Assembly: GCA_039720395.1 (NCBI GenBank)
Contig: CM077833.1
Coordinates: forward strand, 30,849,478 to 30,913,477
Reading direction: 5' to 3'
Source: Liquidambar formosana
Taxonomy: Eukaryota; Streptophyta; Magnoliopsida; Saxifragales; Altingiaceae
DNA length: 64,000 nucleotides
The notes under the pieces were generated by a model that was given only the letters and a program-made list of their open reading frames with translations, was not told the DNA's origin and searched no databases. Below are positions 1 to 18,274 of the stretch, in pieces (the stretch's first letter is position 1; each line of letters begins with the position of its first letter). Both the position numbers and the translations under genes were made by a program.

Positions 1-567
1 TGTGCTTGCAGTGCTCTGTGGGTTCTCTCTACACTGCTCTTCTCAACCACTTGTGTCTCCAGTTATGGCGGTGCAAAAATTACTCACCCATCTGTCATGA
101 TGACACACGTGATTGTTGGCTGTAACCAACCCATCAATTAATTAGCAATAGTATCAACCCGAGTGACAAAAAGCCGTGTATACCCTACACCCAATTAAAA
201 AGCAATTGTTTCTATTTGTAATTTGTGGACCACTGATATTCTACGTAGTACCCTACCGCACCATTTTTCTAGGGGTGGTCACGGTTTGGTGGTGCGGGTT
301 TAGGGTTCATCCATTATTCGCTCATGTTTTGGCGAGTGAATTAAATTCGCATCCACTTTCGCTCACACAAACGGGTAATTTTGACCCACGTAACACATTG
401 GGCTTTGGGTGGGTTGTAGGTGGGTCTACTGGTTAGGATTTTAATTGAATTTTATTGATTTTTTCTCCCCCCCTTTAATTTGGCCATACCATTTTATATC
501 TTAAAAACACAAACAAAAAAAAAAAGACAAAAGGATAAATAATTCAAGACATATGTTGATTATATTA
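1..567. other. intergenic, nothing recognised
   Basis: AT-rich sequence with short open frames only. None has recognisable protein similarity or a splice structure. I see no gene, RNA or clear transposon terminus here. Confidence 0.5.
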
Positions 568-763
568 CATATATATATATATATATATATATAGGATGAT
601 GATCAGGTAAGTACGTGCTGATATAACTTATATCAAAACCTGCATTGGGAGTTGTACCTTGTGCATTAGTGAGATGTGAGATGCATTAACTCAATGCAAG
701 GGGTACAACCCCCAATGCATAGTGCTGATATAACTTACATCAACACGTGCTGATAGGATCACC

Positions 764-801
<38 letters not shown>
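568..801. mobile_element. palindromic MITE inside TA microsatellite (copy 1)
   Basis: A core of about 174 bp (593-766) lies between two TA-dinucleotide runs (568-592 and 767-801). The core is an imperfect palindrome: the motif TGCTGATATAACTTATATCA near the left end returns inverted near the right end, and the inner GCATTGGGAGTTGTACC pairs with GGTACAACCCCCAATGC. A second copy sits at 29041-29253, also within TA repeats. Placement in TA repeats resembles the Micron class described in rice, but the family assignment is inference. It has no coding capacity. Confidence 0.8.
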
Positions 802-804
<3 letters not shown>

Positions 805-1889
805 AGAGAGAGAAAGAGCACGACCAGTAAAATAAAAATTATAAAATATATAATAATTCTTAAAAAAAAATAAAATAAAATTCAAGAATCAATGATACAC
901 CGTGACATGTAACATGTATAAATTAATAAGTATGAAAATATGCGGATGGGTGGGTTTGAATCGGTTTTTTTCTTTTAAAACAGTAAATTACCTACGAAAC
1001 CATAAAAAAATAAAATTCTAAACCATTACCTATCCACCCATCAATTGAATCAGCATAATACCTTCAGATAGGATCGGATTGAAAGGTTTTTACAGGCCAA
1101 GCAGATCCGTGAGCACCCCTAAAATTTTCAATTCTACGAAGTGTATCGCTTGATATGGTGGTTCTTAGTCTGGCAGTCATGATCGTGTGGGCCTGTGTTG
1201 CAAAACCATTCTAGCTAGTTAGTCAACTATTTTTCGAGGGTGAGGACCTACCACAAAAAGCTTGTGCAGATGATAATCAGGAAAATGCCAACTCAATATT
1301 GAAATATCCATCGTTCCATTCTCATCCGAAGTAAAACTTTATAGGGTAAACTCCTGACATGGTATGTCTTGTGGCCTCGTCGAATGGGAATGAATCGACG
1401 TATACAAGCATTGGGTACTAGGAAGACATAAAGACAGTATACAAAGGCAGCGATGGACATGTATATATTTGTAAGAAGATCAGAAGCCCACATATTGGGG
1501 CATGTGTCCATACGTTGATCTCATCATTACTTTCACTTATTTCGAAATCACGGACCTAGTCGGAACTCTGTGCAGAAGAGATACGTTCCTTATTGGAAAG
1601 GGACAACTAGCTAGTGTAAATTGCAATCGAATCGAATGTAGCTGGAGAAGTATGGCTAACGTGCACCCTCTGAGCACCTTACGTTAACCATCACCAAAAT
1701 TCGAAATACAGTTAAGACTTAAGAAACCGATATGTTGGTTGGCCAACCTGTAGCCTTTGCATTTATTGGCGGGAATGGACTGCCCAACCTCCACGAGCTC
1801 TCCAGGGGACTAATACCCTTTATTCCTGTATTTCCATTACTGATCTTATCTCCTCATCTCTGTCTCTGCAACTTAATCATCACTCCACA
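802..1889. other. intergenic and promoter region of the ABCB gene
   Basis: No gene is seen. The stretch directly before 1890 should hold the promoter and 5' UTR of the transporter gene, but I cannot pick out a convincing TATA box. Short ORFs on both strands (for example around 1293-1687) look like chance. Confidence 0.45.
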
Positions 1890-4800
1890 ATGGAAGAAGT
1901 GGAACTTTCCTCAAACCAGATTTCTGAGCAGAACCCACTTCCAAAATTGGACAAACCATCAAACTCGAGCACAGAGAGTGTTTCTTTCCTGGGCCTATTT
2001 GCAGCTGCCGATAAAATTGACTATATCCTGATGTTCTTTGGAAGCCTGGGTGCATGCATACATGGGGCTGCACTTCCCGTATTCTTTATTTTGTTTGGCC
2101 GTATGATCGATTCTTTGGGACATCTATCTTCGGATCCTCACCGAATGTCTTCTCAGGTTTCCAAGGTACATCTACCTTCCTTCCCTCTTCTAGTTTAGAG
2201 TATATCATATTGAATATTGTAATTCAAGTTTCCATTGTGTTTAATTTTGGTAATTTGTCAAGTATTTATGTTCAATCAAAATTTGGTGTTGAGCGTACAA
2301 AATTTGGGCATTCTGCACCTCAATGCTGTTTAGGGTGGCGATTCTATGGGAGCCTTTCGCGGTATCCTTGTTCAAGAATTGCTTTTTTGGAAATACCACT
2401 CTCACTTGTATCTTTTGCTTCTATTGCAGCATGCTTTGTACTTGGTTTATCTTGGATTGGCTGTTTTGGCATCAGCATGGATAGGTATGTACCGTCATTC
2501 TTAGCTTAATTATGCTGCTTTACTTTATCCTGCCAACTGCTTTGTTTCCTTCACCTGGTAGTTCAATACTGTAATTCTTATGGATATTATGTTTCTCAGG
2601 TGTTGCATTCTGGATGCAAACTGGGGAGAGGCAGACAGCTCGTTTGCGTTTGAAGTATCTTCAGTCCGTCTTAAAAAAGGATATTAATTTTTTTGACAAT
2701 GAGGCCAGAGATAAAAACCTAATTTTTCACATCTCAAGCGATGCAATACTAGTGCAGGATGCAATAGGTGACAAGGTACATGAACAGAGAGCCATGGTTT
2801 GCCTGAATTTACTGACTGAATCTTGACGAGGGTACTAATTAGTACTTTTGTATCCAATTTCAGATAGGCCATAGTTTGCGTTACCTTTCTCAATTCGTTG
2901 TTGGGTTCGCCACTGGATTTACATCAGTATGGCAGCTTACACTTCTCACCTTGGCTGTTGTTCCATTGATAGCTATTGCTGGAGGTGCTTATACTGTAAT
3001 CATGTCTACCTTATCAGAAAAAAGTGAGGCTGCTTATGCTGAAGCTGGGAAGGTTGCAGAAGAGGTAAATCACATCCTCTTTCCTAAGCTCAAGATTTAG
3101 GAGAGTTTGTACTTTTGTATTGAGTTCAACTTACATAATTTCCTACACGTGGACTGTTTGCATAGCACGCATTCAAACCCAGAACATGACTAGCTACATT
3201 CACTTAATTTGATTTCATACTCACCTCAACCATTTATTGTCAAGATTTTGTGCTCGTTATTACAGACCGTGACCAACACCACCTGACTCTTTTGTCCCTC
3301 TTTTGCTTGGTCCAGGTTATTTCCCAGGTTCGTACTGTTTATTCTTTTGTAGGAGAGGACAGAGCAGTTGAAACATACTCTAGTTCACTAAAAAATGCTC
3401 TCAAGCTGGGAAAGAAGGGTGGGTTTGCAAAAGGAGTTGGTGTTGGCTTTACATATGGGCTGTTGTTTTGTGCTTGGGCATTGCTCCTCTGGTATGCCAG
3501 TGTACTTGTCAGACATCGGGACACGAATGGTGGGAAAGCATTCACAACAATTATCAACGTCATCTTCAGTGGATTGTAAGTCTACTCTGGTAGTGGCTTC
3601 TTCAGGGGTTTATTATGTCTTTCTCTTTTTCTTTTTTTCCTAACGGAAAACAGACCTTTTGTCTTTGTAGTGCTCTTGGTCAAGCTGCTCCAAATCTTGC
3701 TGCCATTGCTAAAGGTCGGGCTGCTGCTGCCAACATTATAAGCATGATCGAAACAGATTCTAACTCTTCTAAAAGGTTGGATAGTGGAATATTGTTACCA
3801 AAAGTAGTTGGGCAAATTGAATTTTGCAAGGTCTGTTTTGCTTACCCATCACGAACCAATATGGTCTTCGAAAATCTGAGCTTTTCAATTAGTGCTGGGA
3901 GAACTTTTGCAGTTGTTGGTCCTAGTGGTTCAGGAAAGAGTACTATAATTTCCATGGTTCAACGATTTTACGACCCAACTTCAGGTATCTAAATACTATG
4001 ATGACAGAGTTGATTTCTGTTATGAATCATAAACTGTAAATTGAGTTTTAGTTTAATTCATTAGGTAACTTTTGATTGTTCAAATTATAAAGAGAGTATA
4101 TTGGCTTTTGCGCTGACTTTCATTAGGTAAGATACTATTGGATGGACATGATATAAAGAATCTCCAGTTAAAATGGTTGAGAGAACAGATGGGGTTGGTT
4201 AGTCAAGAACCAGCATTGTTTGCCACAACCATAGCTCGGAACATTCTGTTTGGTAAAGAAGATGCAGATATGGATCAGCTTATAGAAGCTGCAAAAGCTG
4301 CAAATGCACATTCTTTTGTTCAGGGTTTACCTGATGGTTATTATACTCAGGTGGGTACTATTGTTAAGCCTTTTGAGCCAGTTATGAAATTATTCAAGAT
4401 ATAGTCCGAATAAATGCTATGTGCTGGTTGGGTGATTAACATAAGACCCAACCTTATTATTGATTTATCTTTGATCCTCAAGTTTAACGTTTGACAGTTT
4501 GTTGACTTTAGGTGGGAGAGGGAGGAACTCAGCTATCTGGAGGACAAAAACAGAGAATTGCTATTGCGAGAGCAGTGCTGAGAAATCCAAAAATATTACT
4601 TCTTGATGAGGCCACTAGTGCTCTTGATTCAGAATCAGAACTCATTGTTCAACAGGCACTAGATAAAATCATGTCAAATCGGACAACAATAATTGTCGCA
4701 CACAGATTATCCACTATTCGAGATGTCGATACAATCATTGTTTTGAAGAACGGTCAGGTTGTTGAAAGTGGAACTCATTTGGAACTGGTGTCCAAGGGAG

Positions 4801-7307
4801 GAGAGTATGCGACTCTAGTGAGCTTGCAAGGCACCGAACACACTGAAGAGCAGAGCACGGAAAGTTACCGTGAAACTTCTGGGGTTTCTAGGTTTTCAGA
4901 ATTCGCCAACTTTCAAAGCTATCAACAAGAGTTCAAGTCTACTAGCACAAGAGAGCTGCAGCCAACGGATCAGAACTCAGCCCCACCAAGCTCTGCTTCA
5001 ACTGCATCGGTTTGGGAATTAGTTAAATTAAATGCACCAGAGTGGCCTTTTGCAGTACTTGGGTCAGTAGGTGCAATTTTGGCTGGCATGGAAGCACCTC
5101 TGTTTGCCCTTGGAATCACACATATCTTAACTGTCTTCTATTCTAATGATAATTCCCAAATTAAACAAGAGGTTCGATGGGTATCTCTCATATTTGTTGG
5201 AGTTGCTCTCGTTACCATTCCTATATATCTATTGCAGCACTATTTCTATACATTGATGGGAGAGCGTCTCACAACTCGTGTTCGCTTATTAATGTTCTCA
5301 GGTTTTTTTTCTGTCCACTCTATGGTTTATATGCTTCAAATTAATAGAGCTAATTCATTTGCTAGGGTTAATGGAGTTGGATTGAGAAAAAGGATGTGTA
5401 GCCAACCCCGAGTGGTTAAGACATAACTGTTTGTTAAGATATGAAATGGTTGGCTATGTATGAATGTATTATGGAGTATAATGTTTTTTAAACTAGATAT
5501 CTCTGTAATTGCATTAGTCAATTAGAGGTATTATTCCATACATGCATAATTTCTAAAAAGGTCTTCAAATCACTTATTTCTTCCTGTTCTATCGATAATT
5601 TGCTTGTTAGTTGTTCATGAACGTGCTTCTTGTTTTGAACTGTAGCTATCCTTTCCAATGAGGTTGGCTGGTTTGATTTGGATGAGAATAGTACTGGCTC
5701 ACTGACATCGAGTTTAGCAGCAGATGCAACATTAGTACGAAGTGCACTTGCTGACCGCTTATCAACAATCGTGCAGAATGTATCACTCACTGTGACGGCA
5801 TTTGTTATAGCCTTTACATTAAGTTGGCGCATAGCATCTGTTATCATTGCCACCTTCCCCCTACTCATTGGAGCTTCTATTGCTGAGGTTAGCCACAAAA
5901 ACCACCCATAATTGATCACTAGGGTAATTTCAGTCATGTTAGTAATCTGGCATTGTATATTTCCTAGGGGAACCTGAAACAAATGGTTCCAACTTTTCCC
6001 AAAATTGGACAAGTATCAATCAGCAATTACACAATTGGTATATCTCCTTATAATCTGTCCTTTTGCTTTATTTACATCTGCAGCAACTATTTCTGAAGGG
6101 ATTTGGAGGTGATTATTCCCGTGCCTACTCTCGAGCTATTGGTGTGGCACGTGAAGCAATTACCAATATTCGTACTGTTGCTGCTTTTGGGGCTGAAGAC
6201 CGGATCTCAATCCAGTTTGCCGCTGAGCTACACCAACCAAACAAGCAAGCACTTGTACGTGGTCATATATCAGGTTTTGGCTATGGTGTGTCTCAGCTCT
6301 TTGCGTTCTGTTCCTATGCGATTGGCCTTTGGTATGCATCAATACTAGTCAAGCACAAAGACTCAAATTTTGGAGACATCATCAAGTCCTTCATGGTTTT
6401 GATCATCACTGCGTTGGCAGTAGCAGAAACACTTGCTCTTACACCAGACATCGTGAAGGGATCACAAGCCCTTGAGTCAGTTTTCGGGGTTCTCCTAAGG
6501 AAAACGGCCATAAACCCCAATGATCCCGCATCAAACGTGGTAACTGATATTAGGGGAGATATAGAATTCAGAAATGTGAGTTTCCATTACCCCGTGAGGC
6601 CTGATATCACCATTTTCAAGGATTTAAATTTAAAAATCTCAGCAGGAGAGAGTCTTGCAGTAGTGGGCCAAAGTGGGTCTGGGAAAAGTACTGTGATCCA
6701 ACTGGTAATGAGATTTTACGACCCCACTTCAGGGACAGTTTTGATTGATGGATTGGATATTAAAAGTTTGAACCTGAGATCATTAAGGCTAAAGATAGGT
6801 TTAGTTCAGCAAGAACCCGCATTATTCTCCACCACAATCTATGAGAACATCAAGTATGGGAGGGAAGAGGCATCAGAAATTGAGATAATGAAGGCAGCCA
6901 AAGCAGCAAATGCTCATGGGTTCATTAGTAGAATGCCTGAAGGGTACCAAACTCATGTGGGCAACAGGGGAGTCCAGTTATCGGGGGGACAGAAACAAAG
7001 GGTGGCGATCGCTAGAGCCATATTGAAAGACCCATCGATTCTTCTTTTGGACGAAGCAACAAGTGCATTGGACACAGCATCAGAGAAGGTGGTGCAAGAG
7101 GCTCTTGATAAGCTAATGGAAGGCCGGACAACGATTATGGTAGCACACAGGTTGTCAACCATTCGTGATGCGGACAATATTGCTGTGCTGCAACATGGGA
7201 AGGTGGTTGAAATTGGTAGCCATGAGAAGCTCATTGGCAGGCCTGGGAGTATCTACACACAATTAGTTAGTCTACAACAGGAAAAAAGGACACAAGTACT
7301 CGAATAA
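1890..7307 (+). CDS. ABC transporter B family, ABCB13/ABCB14-like (P-glycoprotein)
   Basis: Full-size ABC exporter of the plant ABCB (MDR/PGP) family, acting at a membrane, probably the plasma membrane. Relatives transport auxin or organic acids; the substrate here is not readable from sequence. Exons: 1890-2165, 2430-2484, 2600-2775, 2864-3064, 3316-3575, 3671-3984, 4127-4350, 4512-5301, 5646-5887, 6084-7307. They join in one frame to 1253 residues, normal for the family. The order is TMD1-NBD1-linker-TMD2-NBD2. NBD1 has Walker [10 protein letters not shown], signature LSGGQKQR, Walker [13 protein letters not shown] and H-loop AHRLST. NBD2 has GQSGSGKST and the same later motifs. All catalytic motifs are present and I see no break. 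The start ATG precedes a short polar N-terminus, as in ABCB14. Closest remembered relatives are Arabidopsis ABCB13 and ABCB14; the choice between them is uncertain. Confidence 0.95.
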
Positions 7308-7876
7308 TCAAGAGTGTATAAACAGGAGGATGAAAAAATAAGGATTATGAAGCCTGACATTATAATTCTCTCCGGTCACTTACTGTGTGTATTGAGGACG
7401 AAGTCTGTTTCATCTGTTAGTATAGAAGATGTACACATTAATATGTCTGTCATTTTCTCCATAAGGATCTTCCAAAAATCAGTTGAAAATGCAGTTGCAA
7501 TGCGTTTTTTGAGTTCTTCAAAATGCTAGTATTTATACAATTTACACTATGAGATCAATGTTATGTTTAAGTCTGAACCAAAGCTGTATCATTGTCGTTT
7601 CATGATTGTGACTTTGGACACGAGTACTTAGAAATCAACACCCAGATAAGGGACCCGGCAGCAACCGAAAGCATAACCACTGTCCACCAGCGAACATTCT
7701 AGTTTCATTAGGATGCATTTGCAAATTAAACCACCACCCCCCGCGGTCGGCAGTCTCTTCCGTGGCTTCCTCCTCTTCTTCTCGCGACGATGCCCCAACT
7801 GATTTGCCTCCTTGAAGAACACCATCGGCAAACACACTCCTGAACCTGGGAATCAGATTTTTGCTTTTAATGTGGC
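7308..7876. other. 3' flank of the ABCB gene; unassigned short minus-strand frame
   Basis: Contains the ABCB 3' UTR. On the minus strand about 7635-7883 is open for 82 codons, with a Glu-rich patch and a Trp-containing stretch. It abuts the solo LTR and I do not recognise it. It could be a small gene fragment or chance. Confidence 0.35.
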
Positions 7877-8658
7877 TGTACACACAAATTTCGTGTCCTG
7901 AAATTAAATAGACAAGAAATAAGAGACAAATAACAATTTATTAATTTAAAATAAATGGGTATAATTCTCTGTGGGATATTCTTTACATAAGAATACAAAT
8001 CCTCTGATTAAATCTCCATGGCCTTGATTGAAGGTGGTTGTAAGGTGGTTGTACACACGTTCTTAAATTGGATTGTAAAGCTTCTTAATCTTCTTGTTTT
8101 ATGTAGATGATTCAACACGTGTAGGGGTGCTTGATAATCCTTCTACTGCTTGAGGAAAGCGAGGATTTCTGCAGAGTCCTAGCTTGTCCTCCTTGTCTTC
8201 TTTTTTTATATAGCGAATGCCTCTATTTATAGGCAAAGATGGGGATCTTTTAATTTGGTATCCCCAAATTTGAATCCCCTGATTTAAGGGGTTTGCCAAT
8301 TAATGAGATTTTATTCTCATCTATTTAGCAATTCAAGATGGGGATTTTTAATTTGGAATTCCTGAATTTGAATCCCTTGATTTAAGAGATTTGCCAATTA
8401 ATGAGAGTTTATTCTCATATATTTGGCAATAGGTTGACATTGTCATTTAATTGGAAGATTTGGCCTTCCATATAATGATGTGGCTTGACACGTGTCACAT
8501 GATGTGGACTCATATCAAGTTAATAGGTGTCTTGGATGTATGCTTGACATGTGTCACTTAACATGTGGGATTTTGTTTAGTCAAAAAGTCCAATTATTAT
8601 TGTTGACTAAGATCAATCGAACGATGATTTAAGCATCACCAAATTTTTAATGTCTACA
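7877..8658 (-). mobile_element. probable solo LTR of a retrotransposon
   Basis: A 782-bp block bounded on the minus strand by TGTA...TACA. It is flanked by a near-identical 5-bp repeat (gtggc at 7872-7876, ttggc at 8659-8663), as expected for an LTR target-site duplication. On the minus strand a TATA-like CTATAAATAG lies around 8220-8232, followed by a T-poor leader, a plausible LTR promoter. No primer-binding site or gag/pol frame lies next to it, so a solo LTR is the best reading. Family (copia or gypsy) is not decidable. Confidence 0.6.
8238..8432. repeat. 98-bp tandem duplication inside the LTR
   Basis: Two diverged units start with AGATGGGGAT at 8238 and 8336. Both share the run TTTGCCAATTAATGAGA and end near TTTAGCAAT/TTTGGCAAT. 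The unit lies in the presumed U3 part of the LTR, where tandem repeats often act as enhancers. Confidence 0.75.
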
Positions 8659-8663
8659 TTGGC

Positions 8664-9287
8664 TTATTCCTGTGTGTTCACAAGCCTTGTACAAGTCCCT
8701 TACAGAATTAATTTTATTTATTTATTTTTTTTCAGTCACCTATTTAAGGCTAGGAAAGAAAAAAAATGTGTTGTGTTAAGCACATTATCTTGAGCGGAGC
8801 ATGTGGTGATCGTACACCATAGTTGCACTTGGAATTGAACAAAAGTTGTCTAAAAAGAACATGCAGAATATCAGCTCAGGGCTGCCAATTTAGCGCGAGA
8901 ATTGGGCAGTTAGGAATTGGAACAGTCGGGGTATGGATGGGCCTGAATGTAAGCTTTAGTGCTTTACTGTATATTTTTGGCAATGACTCATTCGTGGCAG
9001 GGTTTGAGAGCAGCCCATTGTGCATTGCCATTCTAGTCGTAAGGAGCCTGTATCATTGGGTGACCCGTGACCCAAACCCTTGCGTACTGGAACCAGATCT
9101 TCGGCCGTAGACATTGCAAAGTCATCAAGGACTTGTTGGGCCGGACAACTGGGCAGCCTACTACCCATTGAACTCTCTAGAGTCTAGACTCCCGACCCCC
9201 CTATTCACCCATTAGCCCTTTTTTTTTTTTTTGAACAGCTAATTGCCCAGTTTGAAAACAAGAGGGGATCGATTGATTGAAAGGCTC

Positions 9288-9320
<33 letters not shown>

Positions 9321-12160
9321 CGGTGGACTGGGAAGTGGTCCCCCTCTATGGACAGTTATATTTGGCATGAGAGTGGGCCCCGAAAGGAGGTCGGGACCAG
9401 AAGTGGTCTCTAACTCTATCCACCTGTATGGATACATACTATACTATATAGTTGTTTTTTCAAATTTCAAGGACATGGCCGTGGAATCTCCACCAGAAAC
9501 AGCCATACAAAAATAAGAGCGGGAATTAATTAAGGTATAAGACGTAAAAAAGTAGTTGGAAGAGTTGGTACGTGGGAACCATCCCACATGGGTATTGGTA
9601 CTGAACTCTCCCCCATGTGCCACCTCAAATGCGTGATTAGTGGAAACATTCCTGCAAATTCCATTTTATCCACATCTCTTAATTGCCTTGGCACCAATGT
9701 TTATAATTCCCAAACTGCTATGCTTTTTCTGTTTTTGTTTGGAACCCATATCCAAATTCCCATCTTAATCCCCTCCTTTGGTTAATTTTAAAAGCTTAGA
9801 TATTGGAAACCATGAGGAGAATGAGGACAAAATTACTCAAAATTGCTAAAGAATAGATTCATTTCCGGAGAATTTTGTAGTTTTTTCCTTTATCCTTTCC
9901 TGAGATCTAAACAACTCCCAGGCAACCAAGTGTGGTCAAAAAAATAAAAAAACATGTGCCAAGGGATGAAAACGGATCGAGGTTATGGCAACTGGCAAGC
10001 AATTAATGAAGTTGTCCTTTCCATCCGTCCCTTAAATTCGTAACTGTAACACGCAATTGGTATAAGACAAGTACCTAAGTTTTGGCGCATACTAAATGAG
10101 GTTGGTGTAGACCCGTGCACGTCTGTTAAGATTCTATGGCGCCAAGACGGTGTTATAAAAAGGTTGAAATAATGTTGTCAACCACGTTCTTTGGGGTCCC
10201 ATGCCACCAAAGTTTTGTGCAAAAATCTTTGTGTAAAAAGGAAAATAGAAAGGAAGAGATAAAGATCAAATAGTAAAAGGGTTTCAAATTTTTTAGGAAA
10301 ATAGTTTCTTAAATCAAAACTAATTTGGTAATTTGCTCGTATCATGCATACCCATTCATCACTGTGAGGTGTTTTGTATTCTTTTTCACGTAGAATTGGA
10401 AGAGGCATGGTAACAGAACCTCTTTAATTAATCTCAAAAGGGCCATTACGCCCGTTTTTATTTTTTGTTGATTTCATGTGTTGTGATAAATATTCAACTG
10501 CTCATACGCGTGCATGCACACGTACACATACCACGCAGCTGATAAATCCTTGGATTGGACGTTGTCTGGTTTATGGCAGGGCCAAAAATTCTTAAACTGC
10601 TTAACAACTTCTTCTATGCACAATTTTGAACAAAAAAACAAAAAAAAGAGAGAAGGCCTATGGCTTGGACCAAAAAAACAAACAAAAACAAAAAAGAGGA
10701 GAAGGCCTATAGCTTGGAGAGTTGGAGATTTCGGACCATGCACGCCAATAATGCACGGCAGGCCTTTATCCGATCGATATTTATCCTTTTGTTTTAGAAA
10801 AATAAAAATAAAATTATCCTACATTCTATTCAAGGCGGCGAGTAAATTATTGAAGGGACAGGCAGTACAGGAGCTAAGAGATAGCTCATTTAGCTCTGCC
10901 GTGGCTTATGGGTTGCTTCAGAATGATTGGTATTCTTCGAGTTGTCAGATTTTTTTATTTATGTTTTAAAAAGGTTGTTGGATAGTTGGATTAATTAATT
11001 CTCATACATATATATATATATATATATATAAGGAGTATATGGTTATAGACTTATAGCTCACTTTGCCTGGGGTAAGGTCGAAAAAAAACTTGATGGGTAC
11101 GTGGTTGGCTCCCAATTGGGGAATCGGATTAGGGATGGATTGGACTCAATTTTTTTCATTCATGTTTTTATGCTCTTGCTTCGTACAAATTTTAAATTTC
11201 AATTATTCAAAAGAATCTCTAATTATAAGTATATAATTTTAAGTTAAATTAACTTACTTTAAATTTAATAGTGTTTTAATTTTACATAATTTCAATTAAA
11301 TTTGAACTAAAATTCAGATTAGGCTTGGGTTGTTGAGCCCACCAAAGTTGCACCCTTCATTTTTATAATGTTTTTATAACATCGATCTCAAGCAAAGGTC
11401 TCTTTGAGTCACAATGGCATCAGAGATAAACCAAACACTAACCATTCTTTTAGTTTTATAATAAGATTAATTTCCTTGTCCTATCACTAATGTCAAACAA
11501 CCCTCAAGTGAATTCACTACAATCAACTTTAAGTTATTACTAGTGAAAATAAATTCATTTCTTTTCTACTTTTGATGCCACAATTTGTTCTTTAAAGAAT
11601 TTGAAAGCTTCATTTTTTTATAAGAAATAAATAGAGAGTCTTATTCTCCCATTAAAAGTATTTTCCGAAAGACATAATAAAGCCTCATAAAAATAAATAC
11701 CGACCATAAAAAATTGACTCAGAAATAATTAAAGCAAATTTATTTATTCTTTTACTTTCATAACCACAATAAAATCTAGGGTGCATGAATGTGATTCAAT
11801 TCCTATGACTTATATTTCGAAAAGTGAAATGTTCCCATTATTTCATGGTATTTATTATTAATTAAATTTTATTTTATGCTTTAATTGATATAGAATAGAT
11901 GATAAAGTTGGAGAATACTAGAGATTAATTAATTTAAAATGCCTAAATAAATGTGGTTAGAAATAATATTCAACAATTTAACATAATAGGGCATGCCATT
12001 TTTAAAATAAAAGAATTAAAGGAGAGAGAGTGGTTGATTTGTGGTATATGATAAGAGTGGTGTGGGCGTGTGGGTTCTGGTATAGCTGGCGAAGGTTGGG
12101 TGGGTCAGCGAACGCTTCAACCGCATTGTTTCCCGGCTCTGAGGTGCCCTCTCTCTCACA
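8664..12160. other. long intergenic stretch, no gene recognised
   Basis: About 3.5 kb with no supportable gene. It holds a T14 run near 9218 and a long A run near 9289-9318 facing each other, a purine-rich imperfect duplication at 10630-10720 (GAGAAGGCCTAT twice), a TA microsatellite near 11008-11030, and very AT-rich DNA from 11150 to 12000. The A/T runs could mark retroposon ends, but I see no body for one. Confidence 0.45.
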
Positions 12161-17143
<4,983 letters not shown>

Positions 17144-18274
17144 TCAAGGAAAGCTTAGGTAGGTTGAAGGAGAAGATAACCTGCCAGCCTCTTTCATTGC
17201 ATTGTCTCAATCACTCGTCTTCTTCCCTATTCCAGTTCCCCTTAGAGGAAGCAGCAAGCCTTGGTGTATAGTCTCAACTGACATATTAGGGATTTATGTG
17301 AAAGCATCAGATGGTTTGTTTCTCGCCTTACTTGTTTCCATGATCTGTAATTGATGACTAGCATTTGTTGTCAACATGCACACGTCTTTTGCTTTTCGTG
17401 TTTGAATTTGTCTCATATATTAACCAGATGTGAGGAAGATCCCTATTTTAGACGAACTGTTTCCTGGAATGAACATGGTTATATTCATATTTTGTATTCC
17501 TGTTTGTGCTACTGTAACAGGCTTGGCTACCTTAAGATGCTTTACTAGGCTTGGATTTTAACAAATATTTTACTAAATCGAAGGATAAAAAGGGAAGGGG
17601 AGGGGAGGGGATGAGGAAATGTGAATCCTCTTGCTTCAATTTTGTCTCCCAAATAATTGGTCCCCCATCAGCACAAAAAGACTATTAGAACCCACCAAAT
17701 TGTTGGCATGGTGAGGCTTCTGGAGATTGCTAAAATTATATAAATGAGTTTATCTTTCGAGAAACAAGTGCACTTAGCGGAACCTACCATCATTCTGTGG
17801 CATAGAAATCTTAGGTAGTAGGTACTATGGGAGTGGAGCTGATCTTTTGTGCCATTTCTAGCAATTAAGTTACATGCTTGATTGAGAAACAAGCCATCTA
17901 CACCAAAAAATAAAAGAAAAAATACAAATAAAAATTGAGAAACAAGCCATGTGGAAAAAGGGAAAAAAATTGATGAGCTTTCAGTCAGGAATGGTGTGGA
18001 ATGTGGTGTGTTCATCTTAGAAGTTTTGTCCATTCTGCACAGCTGTACAAGATTTATTTTATTTGTTTCCTTCTTTAGTTCAAGATTTATTTTTCGGTCT
18101 CCTAACCTTAGCTCGCCTCCTATACTAGTAAATCGATTAACACAAAAACCATCCAAAGCCGCCTTTCCCTTTGCCTCTGGAACAAATCGACTCCTTTAAC
18201 TATCCTGTTCAGGTCTACCATGCTTGGTAAAACCAATAAAAGTGAACTCTGGTATATTAGCGTATCCTGAGAAT
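17144..18274. other. ROP 3' UTR and intergenic DNA
   Basis: The first few hundred bases are the ROP 3' UTR; part of it recurs at 25300-25410. The rest has no supportable gene. A short direct repeat (GAGAAACAAGCCAT) occurs near 17883 and 17938. Confidence 0.5.

Noticed and set aside
5518..6012. 164-codon minus-strand ORF
   Set aside because: It is the antisense shadow of the ABCB exon 5646-5887 and its introns.
9218..9318. Poly(T)/poly(A) pair as a retroposon
   Set aside because: Tracts face each other about 60 bp apart with no element body or target duplication; more likely slippage tracts.
17668..18156. 162-codon minus-strand ORF downstream of ROP
   Set aside because: Lys/Asn-rich start, then an aromatic-rich stretch from A/T tracts. 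No similarity recognised and no relation to the nearby membrane-family copy.
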